The notes beneath the pieces are model-generated. The model made no database searches and had not been told where the DNA came from. It was given only the letters and a program-made list of their open reading frames with translations. Below, one piece after another: positions 45,618 to 55,000 of a stretch of 64,000 nt of DNA. Origin of the DNA: Hygrocybe punicea (taxonomy: Eukaryota > Basidiomycota > Agaricomycetes > Agaricales > Hygrophoraceae). The translations under genes were made by a program, and so were the position numbers. The stretch's first letter is position 1, and each line of letters starts with the position of its first letter. The DNA is taken from assembly GCA_963556145.1 (NCBI GenBank), contig OY744468.1, positions 5,518,001-5,582,000 on the forward strand. The letters are read 5' to 3'.

Positions 45618-46429
45618 TTTTTTTAAGAAGAGAAAAGAAGGATATCTGAAAATTTTGAGGTGAAGAAGGGGTTCTGAGATGGAGGGGCAGAGAGAGAAAG
45701 GATGAAGACTTTGGGGATGCACGCGTCTCCCTAAGAATTACAGCAATGCTTTGGGGAGACGCGTTAGGTTTAATTTTGTCGCTTACAAAGCCTTAGCTCG
45801 ATTAGGTACTCACAGGCTCTTCTACATCAAGCCGCACTCAGAATAGTGTGGAGAGTGTTGAGAGCATTTTTACATATTTTTACAAGCAATGATTCTCATT
45901 ATATCCCTCAAAAACATGCAAAATACCCCATTTTTACCTGTTTTTGGTGGTTTTGATGATTATTGTGGACGGAATACTGGTCAGATCCCTTTAGTGTAAA
46001 GGAACACAATGTTTAGAATACCGTGGGGAGTGTTGAGAGCATTTTCACATATTTTTACAAGCAATGATTCTCATTATATCCCTCAAAAATAGCAAAAAAT
46101 ACCCCAAAAATTGAGTTTTTGATGTTTCTTCTCCCAAAAGAAATACAGCCCATACCCATGTGGGTACTGCGGGTATTCTGAGGCTGGACTCGTACCCTTA
46201 ACCCGTGGTACCCGTACTCTTAACCCCTGGGGGTATTGCATACCCTTGACCTGCCCTATTATAAGATATCTCCAGGCATCGTCTTGGTCCCAGCAGTGTC
46301 GTAGATCGATACGATAACGTATAACTAGAATGTAGACATCTCGCAAGTAGAACATGATGAATAGTAACCAGTAAACGAGTAGGAGCAGTCGTTGATGGTG
46401 GTGGTACGGAAGAAAGAAAGATTACAAAC

Positions 46430-46980
46430 TCCGCTCAACCTGTGCCTACTATATATTCTGATTATTGGCCACACTGTTTGTACATATGTACGAAATTATT
46501 GACCACCAACACCTACTATAGTTACTTATTACTGTAAGGTACCAATACCTCCAACTGCTGAGGGGTCGGTTTTGTGGTGTTTCGCATGTACTGCCTTCAC
46601 CTCTAGAATCTTATTATAAATAGAGGTTCAGGTATTCCTAATTGGGTCTTGGCTTCATCTAAGAGTTATCCTTTCCTTATATATTTCTCGGAGAAACTTC
46701 GGATAATCCTGGCTCCAAGTTTCGTTATACAAGAGATGTTTATACTTTGACATGCTACACCAAACACTGTACATATGTACGAAATTATTGACCACCAACA
46801 CCTACTAGAAACATATCCGACTAGGAGGGAAGTAATAGAGAGTTGGGGGGAGACAGAGGAGAATTACGATGAACATTAACTGTGGAACGTTTTAGAAGGT
46901 TCACTAGTGAAACCAACTGGTTCGAGGACCGCAGGGCCTAGACGAAGGGCAGGACATAGCACAGTTCCCATGCTCATTGG
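46430..46980. promoter_or_regulatory. Spacer between family C and D genes, with repeated blocks and TATA-like site
   Basis: This divergent intergenic region contains TGTACATATGTACGAAATTA twice (46478 and 46768) and a block ACCAATACCTCCAACTGCTG (46549) that recurs at 51059, 54116 and, inverted, 54213. It also contains a TATAAATA (46614) and copies of R2 and R1. Because the same blocks accompany different genes, it probably holds promoters or replication-related signals of the multi-gene unit. That role is inference. Confidence 0.45.
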
Positions 46981-47059
46981 AGTGTGATAATTTCATACAT
47001 AGAAGACAACACGACCATCGGAGTTCAAATAACTGTTGTACTCATACTACGACCATCCC

Positions 47060-47488
47060 ATGGCACATCCCATTGGACTCACCAGTCTTGACTTTGATCA
47101 TGGTGATATTGTCTTCGGAGCTCATGCTGTTGTCTACCTTACTGTTGGCTATTCTCTTATGGAGCCATCCTTGTATCTTGGTCAAGGATACATCAACGTT
47201 CTGTGGGGACTGTGTCTTGAGAATCATATCGATGCTTATTATGGAGTCGAAGGGGTGGTCAATGGTTACTTTCAAGTTTGTTACTTGTTGGTAGAACTAG
47301 AAGGACTACATTCGACAAACCTGGAGATACTGGTGGACGACTATGATCACTATCGGGCTTTCATGATGGACACCATGCCTACAGATTACTTGGCATTGTC
47401 GCTTTATCTACCAACACTGGCAGATGAAGGCAGAGTGTATCATAGGTGTTATGGTGATACTTCATATGGTGAGACGAATGCTTTATGA
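47060..47488 (+). CDS. Unknown family D gene of the repeated unit
   Basis: A 142-residue frame starting MAHPIGLTSLDFDHGDIVFG. It is rich in aromatic and aliphatic residues (YLTVGYSLMEPSLYLGQGYI, VVNGYFQVCYLLVELEG), and contains VDDYDHYRAFMMDTMPTDYL near the C-terminus. It ends GETNAL. The VDDYDH motif is shared with the family B protein at 40492. No signal peptide or known domain is recognised. The 3' end is also found at 54764-54800, where it is fused downstream of a family C copy. Confidence 0.5.
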   Translation: MAHPIGLTSLDFDHGDIVFGAHAVVYLTVGYSLMEPSLYLGQGYINVLWGLCLENHIDAYYGVEGVVNGYFQVCYLLVELEGLHSTNLEILVDDYDHYRAFMMDTMPTDYLALSLYLPTLADEGRVYHRCYGDTSYGETNAL

Positions 47489-47758
47489 GATGTAGATGGA
47501 TGCTAAATATTATAGACTAGTTTCAGATGATATACACGTACACCCAGTCTTACAATTCACGGACGAACTACCGGAGGAATTTGCCTATACGGATTCAAGT
47601 GATCGCGTTTGTTTGGTGCTTATTAAGGCACGGCACGGGTATACCGCGGGCCAGAATTCCCGACACCGCACCCATACCTGCAGAAACCGTACCCGCTTCG
47701 ATGACGGGTACAACCCGTACCCGTTATCTGCGGGTACCCGCCGTGTTCCATCCTAACT

Positions 47759-48177
47759 ACCTCGCGAACAACAGGGACGCGTCAATTGACGTGCTCCGTC
47801 TGTTTTCGCGAGGTTGGGTTGAGGCCAGGGACTTTCCATGGGTGTCCCCGCGTGTTAACTACCTCGCGAACAACGGGAGCACGTCAATTGACGTGCTCCA
47901 TCTGTTTTTGCGAGGTTGGATGGGGCCGGGCACTTTCCATGGGCGTCCGCACATCTATTGACGCGGCCAGGGCATTTTCGTGAGGTGGGACCGTTTTCGC
48001 GAGGTTGGATGGGGCCGGGGACTTTCCATGGGCGTCCACACATGCTAACTACCTTGCGAACAACGGGGACGCATCAATTGACGCGTCCCGTCTGTTTTCG
48101 CGAGGTTGGATGGGGCCGGGCACTTTCCATGGGCGTCCGCACGTCAATTGACGCGGCCGGAGCGTGTTCGCGAGGTG
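47759..48177. repeat. Tandem 56-bp palindromic modules (CCTCGCGAA...CAATTG...TTCGCGAGG)
   Basis: Complete modules at 47759-47814, 47861-47916 and 48051-48106, and partial ones at about 47949-47985 and 48139-48177. Each begins ACCTCGCGAA, has GACGCGTCAATTGACG at the centre and ends TTTCGCGAGGT, so the two halves can pair. Related modules lie at 27222-27277, 38701-38755, 48583-48636, 50411-50455 and 50518-50556, all inside hAT-type elements of different families. Confidence 0.8.
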
Positions 48178-48389
48178 GGACCGTTGTTGCTGTGTCCGTC
48201 TTCGTCCTCGCCTCGTCCATTCCCCTCGTTAGCCGATGTCGTTGGGACTGGATTGGGGGGACGTACCTGGGCTGGTAGGTGGGCGCACCACCCTCCCGGC
48301 TTTCCTTTCTATCGTTGTCGTTGCCGTCGCGACTTTGGTGGTTCGTTTTTGGCGTGCGGGGTTGTCGTGGTTGTCGTTGTCGTTGTCGT

Positions 48390-49695
48390 TAGTGTTGGGG
48401 AAGTTCGGTTTGGTCCGGTTTGGGGCCTTTTTGCCCAAACCGGAAACCGAATGGTCCAGTTTTCCACCCAAAGTCCCCAAACCAGACCGAAACCGATGCA
48501 AACAGTTTGCATCGGTTCGGTTTCGGTCCAAATGCGGTCTGAACCGCGGACCGCTAGTGCTCAGTGCCCCTGCACCATTCTGACCTCGCAACAGTGCTGC
48601 GCACGTCAATTGACGTGGCCAGCCTGTTTGCGAGGTGAGATTGGGGTGCTGGGGTGCTGGCACACCCTGTGCTGGCATTGAGCCGCACGCGGGCTTCTCC
48701 ATGGGTGTCCCGACGCGTCACACGCGTTGTACATGCGATGTGGGTTGACCGCGTTGGCCGTTTTTGGTGGACGCGTGATGGTGGTGGTGGTGGTGGTGGT
48801 GGTGGTGGTGCCCCACGCGTCATACGCGTTGTGCACGCGACGATGGCTGGGCCGCTTTGGTTGTTTTCGGCGGACGCGTGGTGGTGGTGGCATAGGAGCC
48901 TCTTCGCGAGGGTGTCCGGACGCGTCATACGCGTTGTACACACGACGACGGCCGGGTTGACCCCGCGTTGGCCTTCCTCGGTGGTGTTAGTGTTGCGTGG
49001 TGGTGGTGGTACGGTGCCGCGTTCTATAATGGACGAATAAATCAGTGAAAAAATGAATAAAGGTACATACCACGAAGGAGCGGGGTGGATGCACCACCCC
49101 TGCTGCTCTTCCACCTTGTTGACTCCACCCCATTCACGTACGTTTGGCGCGCGTTTTGAACGCGTTTGGCGTGGCGCTGGGGGTGGGCCGTGGGCATTGC
49201 TGTGGGTGCGTCCGGCGTGGCGTTGACGGTGGTTGTAACCGTCGCTGTTGTCGTTGCCGTTGTCGTGGTCGTTGTCGTGGTGGTGGTGGTGGTGGTGGTG
49301 GTGGCCGTGGTGCATCAACCTGTAATTTGTAAATGCGTTAGTTAAGTTCAAATAAATAAAAATAAAAAACATACGCGGGCGGCAGGGAGTACCCCGCCGC
49401 CCGTTTTGTCGACCTCGGGTGCTCCATCGTCTTCGTTTGGCGTATATCGGGGGTGTTGTTGGTGGGGTTGGTGACTTTGGGTGACTTTCGAAGTCAGCCA
49501 TGTAGCCGACTTTGGACTGTCGGTTTGCGGTTCAAACTGAGTTTGAAACCGTTTCGGCCCGCGGCCAAATCTCCAAACCGGAGACTGAACGGTTCGGTCT
49601 CAGCCGAAATTTCCCAAACCGAAACCGAAACCGGCGGTTTCAGTTCGGTCTAAACCGGGTTTGGGTCGGTCTGAGACTGAACTTCCCCAACACTA
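48390..49695. mobile_element. hAT-type non-autonomous element (inner, nested)
   Basis: Ends TAGTGTTGGGGAAGTTCGG and, inward from the right, TAGTGTTGGGGAAGTTCAG. They are flanked by a perfect 8-bp duplication GTTGTCGT (48382-48389 and 49696-49703). The terminal regions alternate GGTTTGG/CCAAACC words. The interior has (GGT)n runs at 48778-48812 and 49278-49303, ACGCGT-rich repeats and one palindromic module (48583-48636). It was inserted into the 47624-49986 element. No transposase is seen. Confidence 0.9.
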
Positions 49696-50149
49696 GTTGT
49701 CGTTCGTGGGTTTTCTTGTTGTCGTTGTTGTTGTGTTTGCGCTTGTCACGGTTGTGGTAGCAAATATCACGCGAACTTAGCAAAAGTAAAGAAATTAATG
49801 TGAAAATAAAGTAAATAACAAAGAAAAAACCTACCTGGGGCTTGGGTTGACAGACCCGTGAAAACCCATCACCCGCGGATAACGGGTATGGTTTTGACAA
49901 GGTGTGCAAACCGAAACACCGTACCCGTACCCGAATTACCCGTTTTGGAATAACCGGGGGTAAACCCATACCCGTGCTGTGCCCTAGTGCTTATGACGAC
50001 AGAAGTGGAAATGTATGCAAGGAGGCAGAGAAGGAAACGACAATGGGTGATATGTGGATGTTGAGGTGAGTCAATTGGTGGTGGTGATAGTAATCCAAAT
50101 TGAGATATGACGGTAAGTAATTAATATTCAGTGATAAGACTACAATCCA

Positions 50150-50732
50150 ATTATTTTAGCAGCGGCAACACCAGCAACAGCAACACCAGCAGCAGCAGCA
50201 GCAGAGCAACACCAGCAGCAGCAGCAACCTGCTGCCTCCAACGTGGATGATCGCGACCACTGCCGCCTCCACCATGACTTACAACACCAACACCAACACA
50301 ACGACGATGACAACGACAACGACAACGACGTCCCCCCAATGGACACCAACAGCCCGACCAATGACAGCCCCACATCCAACGACGATGGCAACGAGGATGG
50401 CCCCCCATCTACCTCGCGAGGGTTACAACCGTGTCTGGCCCAAGCGAGGTATGTGGCGCCCCAAGTCATAGAAACTGGCGGGTTAAGGGCCATGGCCTCA
50501 CATGAGGCTCCCCCATCTACCTCACGAGGGTGACAGCCACGTCTGGCCCGCACGAGGTATTTGGAGGATGGTTCACGGTTTGAACCGCATTCGAATGCAG
50601 ACTGAATGCCTTGAAACCGTTCGATGCAGTTCTGGTTCTGGTTTGGCATTTGGCTGAACCGAACCGACGGTTCCAGTTCCGGTTTTTCAAAAATAGTGAA
50701 AAACCGGACCAAACCGAACTTCGGCAACACTA
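50150..50732. mobile_element. hAT-type element, right end only, with (CAG)n interior
   Basis: The right end read inward is TAGTGTTGCCGAAGTTCGG. It carries a (CAG)n/(CAACAC)n tract (50158-50330) and two degenerate palindromic modules (50411-50455, 50518-50556). The left end is not found. It cuts a family C gene fragment at 50733. Confidence 0.65.
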
Positions 50733-51085
50733 TCATCATCATACCTGAACCAGTCAAATATATGTTCATATGCCTGTGATATGAGATATCTCTGGGCACT
50801 GTCTTGGTCCCAGCAGTGTTGTAGATCGATATGGTAGCATATAACTAGAACATAGATGTCCCACAAGTAGAACATGATGAATGGTAAACAGTAAATGAGT
50901 AGGAGTGGTCGTCGATGGTGGTGGTATGGGTTCAAGAGTGATTACAAACTCCACTCAACCTGTGCCTATTATATTCCAATTATTGGCCACACTATTTGTA
51001 CATATGTACAAAACTATTGAGCACCACCACCTACTATACTTACTTACTACTGTAAGGTACCAATACCTCCAACTGCTGAGGCTGC
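50733..51085 (-). pseudogene. Family C gene, 5' fragment plus its leader
   Basis: Minus strand from about 50935: MNPYHHHRRPLLLIYCLPFI, then DIYVLVICYHIDLQHCWDQD and AQRYLISQAYEHIFDWF, ending at the hAT right end. The upstream spacer to 51085 (CCTCCAACTGCTG block, TGTACATATGTACAAA) matches that of the copy at 54213-54360 in inverse order. This is a partial duplicate of the gene. Confidence 0.6.
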
Positions 51086-51361
51086 TATAACGTTCATCGC
51101 TTCATTGGTCTGACTGAAAAGAACACATTCTTATCGGGTATTAAAGTCAATGCTACCTCAATTCATCCAGGCTCATGCAATGTACGGGTCACTATCAATG
51201 TGTTCTCCACCCCACATACGCTCGCTGGTGGGACTATCATTCAGATGAAAAGCGACTCAGCACTGTCACCACCCACTGTATATCATCAGACAATTGGGGA
51301 GGTTGATTTGAATATTTGGAACCTGGTGGTAAATAGGAATGTAGCTCAGTATCATGGATGA
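51082..51361 (+). CDS. Unknown family E gene, 5'-partial
   Basis: There is no ATG. The frame opens at about 51082 and reads CYNVHRFIGLTEKNTFLSGI, KVNATSIHPGSCNVRVTINV, TPHTLAGGTIIQMKSDSA, then TIGEVDLNIWNLVVNRNVAQ to a stop at 51361. Alternating strands and Gly/Ser/Thr turns suggest a beta-rich fold. It begins directly after the shared CCTCCAACTGCTGAGG block, so the 5' end has been lost in rearrangement or lies in an unrecognised exon. The family is not recognised. Confidence 0.4.
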
Positions 51362-51914
51362 CTTCAATACATTGCAACTGTCTTACCAATGGAATTGGGG
51401 TCAGCTATAACGGTACGCAAAAAATACTTCAAAGTGATGCATAGAAGCAACTCACATGTGGAGACAGGAGGACCAGAGATAGGACTCAATTTTTATCTTA
51501 TTATTACATTGATTTCAGGACAAGAGCATCTGACATCCATACATCATACATTAGATGGTCTCCTATCTTTATGTAATCACAATTACCAATGGTCACTCTC
51601 CTCTGTCACGCTGTCACCTGTTTGTCATTGTCCATCAGTCATCACAAAATGATACGATAATAACAATTAATTACCGTCCTGGTTGTACACGTCATCATGA
51701 AGTGTTTGATGTGCTTCCTCCCTGTCTTCCTCAATATAGCCCCATAACTTCAATTATCCCCTCATGGCAAACTCTGTTGCTATCACCAACATCGTTATAC
51801 CTCCTCTGGTCGTCCAATCTATCTCCTTCCACTCATCTCCTTCTTGCCAATCGATCATCTGTTGACAGATCTCCTTTATCTACACAACATTTAGTTACAT
51901 TAACATGCACCATT

Positions 51915-52562
51915 CTATACAATATATGCATCACTTACATGTGACCCATCACCTATCTTGTCTGGACCTATAAGCCTAATTGACATGCTATGGCTTCCCC
52001 TCTCACACCCTATGTAGTTCCTCCAAATTCGCAGCTTTCCCCCACAAGGTACCAGTGACCTGATGAATAACTTCACCTTCTTGACCACAATTATCACTGG
52101 ATATGCTTTGATGGTCCACTGAATGCAATCATCCTTGGCCTCGAAACAGTAATACATCGAACTGGCGGAGGATGACCTAGTAAATCTAGTGGAACAAGTA
52201 AACATCATCGTCATTGTAGATGTGGCTTCAGGGTGGCTTTGGAACATAATTGATCCTAACCTAGGGGTGTCAGCGTAGAAGTGACAGTGGATAATCAGTG
52301 TTGGAATAATAGTAAAAGTGGAAATGGAAGTAAAATATAAAGCCGCCATGTAAAACTGGACAAATAATAACAAACCCGGCAATGAACTGACCAAAAACAG
52401 ATAAATAATAATGAACCTGATGATGCCGATGTAGAGACTCAATGTCCCTCTGAGTCTGTACCATCGATATGTCATGAATCCGGACAAACCCAACACCTCC
52501 AAATGACTCCCATTCCAACGTGACGTGACATGACCCAACGTATGCTGCTTTGTCATGGCCAC
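51915..52562 (-). CDS. Unknown family F protein with membrane segments
   Basis: A 215-residue frame starting MAMTKQHTLGHVTSRWNG. Residues ~45-110 hold two to three hydrophobic stretches (LYIGIIRFIIIYLFLVSSL, GLLLFVQFYMAALYFTS, TFTIIPTLIIHCHF) followed by YADTPRLGS, so it is probably a membrane protein. The C-terminal part (YCFEAKDDCIQWTIKAYPV, FIRSLVPCGGKLRIW) is soluble. A degenerate copy of the HFYADTPRLGS region lies on the plus strand at 53040-53290. No known family is recognised. Confidence 0.45.
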   Translation of the reverse strand: MAMTKQHTLGHVTSRWNGSHLEVLGLSGFMTYRWYRLRGTLSLYIGIIRFIIIYLFLVSSLPGLLLFVQFYMAALYFTSISTFTIIPTLIIHCHFYADTPRLGSIMFQSHPEATSTMTMMFTCSTRFTRSSSASSMYYCFEAKDDCIQWTIKAYPVIIVVKKVKLFIRSLVPCGGKLRIWRNYIGCERGSHSMSIRLIGPDKIGDGSHVSDAYIV

Positions 52563-53950
52563 TTTCGGACCAAATCTGGCAGCCTCAGAAGCCCTGGAGT
52601 TCTAATTATAGGAGATGGATCTCATCGGACTCGATCCCCGACTTCGGACTTGCCTTATATATGCATCCCCTCGTCCTTTTGGAGATATGTAGGAGATTTT
52701 AGATCTTCCTCGGACATTCATTGTCCCCTCCATTTTCCTGTCTATGTCACTTTGCAACCCCCCTTTCCACATCCCCATTCCATCCTTTCTTTGTAGTTTA
52801 CCATCGGCCAAAATAGATATGTCTGAAAGTAGATTACTCACTCATGTACTATAAAAATGGTCCCCGACAACCGTACAAAAAAAGATACCCTTAGTCCCCA
52901 TTTCCCTACAGTCAGAATCATTTTAATCCCTTCAAATGCTCATCCTCGTAGACCCTTAGATTGTTATAGTTCACTTCATCGTCTTTATCCTTGTTTCCAT
53001 TATTTGTTCATTGTTTCCAACCCGACCCGACCTGACCTGCCATACCTGACATCGTCGGCATCGTCAGGTTCATCATTATTCATCTGTTTTCAGTCTGTTC
53101 ATCACCGGATTCATCATCATTTGTCCAGTTTTACATGGTGGCATTATGTTTTACTTCCATTTCCATTTCCATTACTATTATCCCTGACACTGATTATCCA
53201 CAGTCACTTCTATGCTGACACCCCTAGGTTAGGATCACCTTTATTGTTCCGAAGCCACCCTGAACCCGCATCTACACCGACGATGTTGGGTATGGTGGGT
53301 CAGGTCGGGTCGGGTCGGGTCGAAAGCGATGAACGAATAATGGAACAACGATAAGGACAATGAAGTGAACTATAAAAGTCTAAGGGTTTATGAGGATAAG
53401 CATTTGAAGGGATTAAAACATGATTCTGACTATGAGGAAACGGGGACTAAGGGTATCTCTTTTTGTACAGTCGTCGGGGACCATTTTTATAGTACATGTA
53501 TGGGTAGTCTACTTTCATTCATGTCTATTTCAGCCGATGGTAAACTACAAAGAAAAGTTGGAAAGGGGATGAGAAGAGGGGGATTGCGATGCGACAAAGA
53601 CAGGAAAATGGAGGGGAAAGCAAATATCCATGAAAAAGATATAAAATGTCCTACATATCTCTGAAAGGACGAGGGGATGCGTATATAAGGCAAGTCTGAA
53701 GTCAGGGATCGAGTCCGATGAGATCCGTCTCCTATAATTAGAACTCCGGGGCTTCTGAGGCTGCCGGATTTGGTCCGAAAGCGGCCGTGACAAAGCGGCA
53801 TACATTGGGTCACATTGGGTCACATCACATCGGGTTACGTCGGGTTGGAATGCAAGTCATTTGGAGGCATCGGGTTCATCCAGATTCGTGAGATATTGAG
53901 GATATGGACTCAGAGGGATGTCGACCATCTACATCGTTGATGGTAGTGGT
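52420..53950. repeat. Large inverted duplication
   Basis: Left arm about 52420-53020, right arm about 53340-53950, in opposite orientation and roughly 85-90% alike by eye. Shared phrases include ATGTAGGAGATTTTA and GACGAGGGGATGC, TCCTATAATTAGAACTCC, GGTCCCCGACAACCGTAC and its partner GTCGTCGGGGACC, and CATTTGAAGGGATTAAAA. The spacer (53020-53340) holds (GGGTC)n-like repeats at both edges and a damaged copy of the family F membrane segment. This could be a foldback element or an inverted tandem duplication. Confidence 0.7.
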
Positions 53951-54212
53951 ACGGACGAGAGAGAGGGTTTATACTCCGATGACTGAGTACGAAACTCCTA
54001 CAGTGGAATACACATGACCTACTACCTATCGGCACCTCAGCATCTACTAAAAACTGTTTGTACATATGTACAAAATTATTGACCACCACCTACTCTACGT
54101 ACTACCATAGGAGACCAATACCTCCAACTGCTGAGGGGTCAGTTTTGTGGTGGGTATGAGTGGACGGTTGTACACATCATCATGAAGTGTTTGATGCGCT
54201 TCCTCCCCCTCA

Positions 54213-54764
54213 GCAGTTGGAGGTATTGGTACCTTACAGTAGTAAGTAAGTATATTAGGTGGTGGTGCTCAATAATTTTGTACATATGTACAAATAGTGT
54301 GGCCAATAATCAGAATATAATAGGCACAGGTTGAGCGGAGTTTGTAATCACTCTTGAACCCATATCACCACCATCAACAACCGCTCCTACTCATTTACTG
54401 TTTACCATTCATCATGTTCTACTTGTGGGACATCTATGTTCTAGTTATATGCTACCATATTGATCTACAACACTGCTGGGACCAAGACAGTGCCCAGAGA
54501 TATCTCATATCACAGGCATATGAACATATACTCGACTGGTTCAGGTACCACAATGACAGGATACAAGGCTTCCTCAGAGCAAAATTCAAATGGAATGATC
54601 GGAAGGTTTATGATGTAGTTATGTTGGTAGACATTGGGGGGAGACTGAGACAGACCACAGATGCCGAGTTCATTATCAATGAAGCTTGGGAGACCAAGAT
54701 CAGGATCATCAGAACGTGCAAAGAGTTCAAAGCTGCAAAGAAGACAATTTATTTGTTCTGGTGA
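54213..54764 (+). CDS. Family C gene, second copy (truncated)
   Basis: The 54354-54764 frame (136 aa) starts MNPYHHHQQPLLLIYCLPFI and runs DIYVLVICYHIDLQHCWDQD, YLISQAYEHILDWFRYHNDR, KFKWNDRKVYDVVMLVDIGG, EFKAAKKTIYLFW. It reads across the positions where hAT elements split the other copies, so it preserves the ancestral sequence. The 3' exons (GYDNFGDVNHRVN etc.) are missing, replaced by a family D tail. The leader spacer begins at 54213. Confidence 0.55.
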
Positions 54765-54802
54765 TACTTCATATGGTGAGCCGAATGCTTTATGAGACGT
54801 AG

Positions 54803-55000
54803 ATGGATGCTAAACGGTATAAACTAGTTTCAGATGATATACACGTACACTCAGTCTTACAATTCATGGATGAACTACCAGACGAAATTGCCTATGCAGA
54901 CTCAAGCGATCGTGTTTATTTGGTACTTATGACGACAGAAGTGGAAATGTATGCAAGGAGGCAGAGAAGGAAACAACAATGGGCAATAGGTAGATGTTGA
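54803..55000 (+). CDS. Family D tail frame, uninterrupted copy
   Basis: 65 aa: MDAKRYKLVSDDIHVHSVLQ to the basic end RRQRRKQQWAIGRC. It is the paralogue of the frame split at 47623/49987 and serves as its empty site. It follows a truncated family C copy, so the two genes were joined by recombination. Confidence 0.5.
   Translation: MDAKRYKLVSDDIHVHSVLQFMDELPDEIAYADSSDRVYLVLMTTEVEMYARRQRRKQQWAIGRC

Larger units (their letters stand above)
42019..45837 (-). mobile_element. DIRS-like (tyrosine recombinase) retrotransposon, 3'-truncated
   Basis: Minus-strand order: gag with a zinc knuckle, RT-RNase H, then the start of a tyrosine recombinase. This order with a recombinase instead of an integrase, and no LTRs, marks the DIRS-like group common in Basidiomycota. 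The borders are inferred from the surrounding hAT sequence, which resumes after the element without any duplicated bases, as expected for recombinase-mediated insertion. A hairpin (ACGCGTCTCCC/GGGGAGACGCGT, about 45719-45767) lies in the 5' leader. The recombinase catalytic domain is missing, so the copy is not autonomous. Confidence 0.78.
41795..46258. mobile_element. hAT-type element containing a DIRS-like retrotransposon
   Basis: Ends TAGGGCTGGTCAGGGGTA and, inward from the right, TAGGGCAGGTCAAGGGTA. The flanking 8-bp duplication is ATATAAGA/TTATAAGA, one mismatch. Its own interior is short: GGGTA-rich ends and a ~170-bp tandem unit (CATGCAAAATACCCC ... TATCCCTCAAAAA) seen at 41921-42018, 45838-46012 and 46013-46090. 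The retrotransposon occupies 42019-45837. The pre-insertion site is preserved in the paralogue near 54505-54520. Confidence 0.88.
41190..46430 (-). pseudogene. Unknown family C gene, split by a hAT element
   Basis: The 5' half lies at about 46420-46259 (YLRDVYILVIRYRIDLRHCW, DQDDAWRYLI) and the 3' half at 41794 to about 41190 (SQAYECILDWFRWNDDRIQS, then KFKWNDKKVYDVVMLVD). Further 3' exons are EFKAAKKTIYLCGAGYDNFG and SLICIDSEWDTRNLMEEKFI, joined by GT-AG introns. The intact paralogue at 54354 reads straight across the break, which proves that the hAT element (41795-46258) is an insertion. The protein has a hydrophobic segment near its N-terminus and no domain I recognise. Related fragments lie at 50733-50935 and 54354-54764. 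Confidence 0.6.
47624..49986. mobile_element. hAT-type non-autonomous element (outer)
   Basis: Ends TAAGGCACGGCACGGGTA and, inward from the right, TAGGGCACAGCACGGGTA. They are flanked by a perfect 8-bp duplication GTGCTTAT (47616-47623 and 49987-49994). The paralogous uninserted site (GTACTTAT) is at about 54924. The left third holds tandem CCTCGCGAA/GTCAATTGAC palindromic modules. A second hAT element (48390-49695) is nested inside. No transposase is seen. Confidence 0.92.
47496..50064 (+). pseudogene. Family D tail frame (65 aa), split by a hAT element
   Basis: MDAKYYRLVSDDIHVHPVLQ begins at 47496 and is cut at 47623. It resumes at 49995 as TTEVEMYARRQRRKRQWVIC and stops at 50064. The paralogue at 54803-55000 is uninterrupted (65 aa), and the 8-bp duplication GTGCTTAT sits exactly at the break. 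The frame could be a separate small gene or a last exon of the 47060 gene. The basic tail RRQRRKRQ might bind nucleic acid. Confidence 0.6.

Noticed and set aside
46900..46940. Possible SINE with a B-box-like ACTGGTTCGAGGACC
   Set aside because: No matching A-box at the usual distance, no A-rich tail and no target duplication; the sequence belongs to spacer repeat R1.
48106..49501. Frames up to 315 codons on both strands in the nested hAT elements
   Set aside because: They follow (GGT)n, ACGCGT-rich and palindromic repeats, and are interrupted at the nested element borders; no transposase motif is found.
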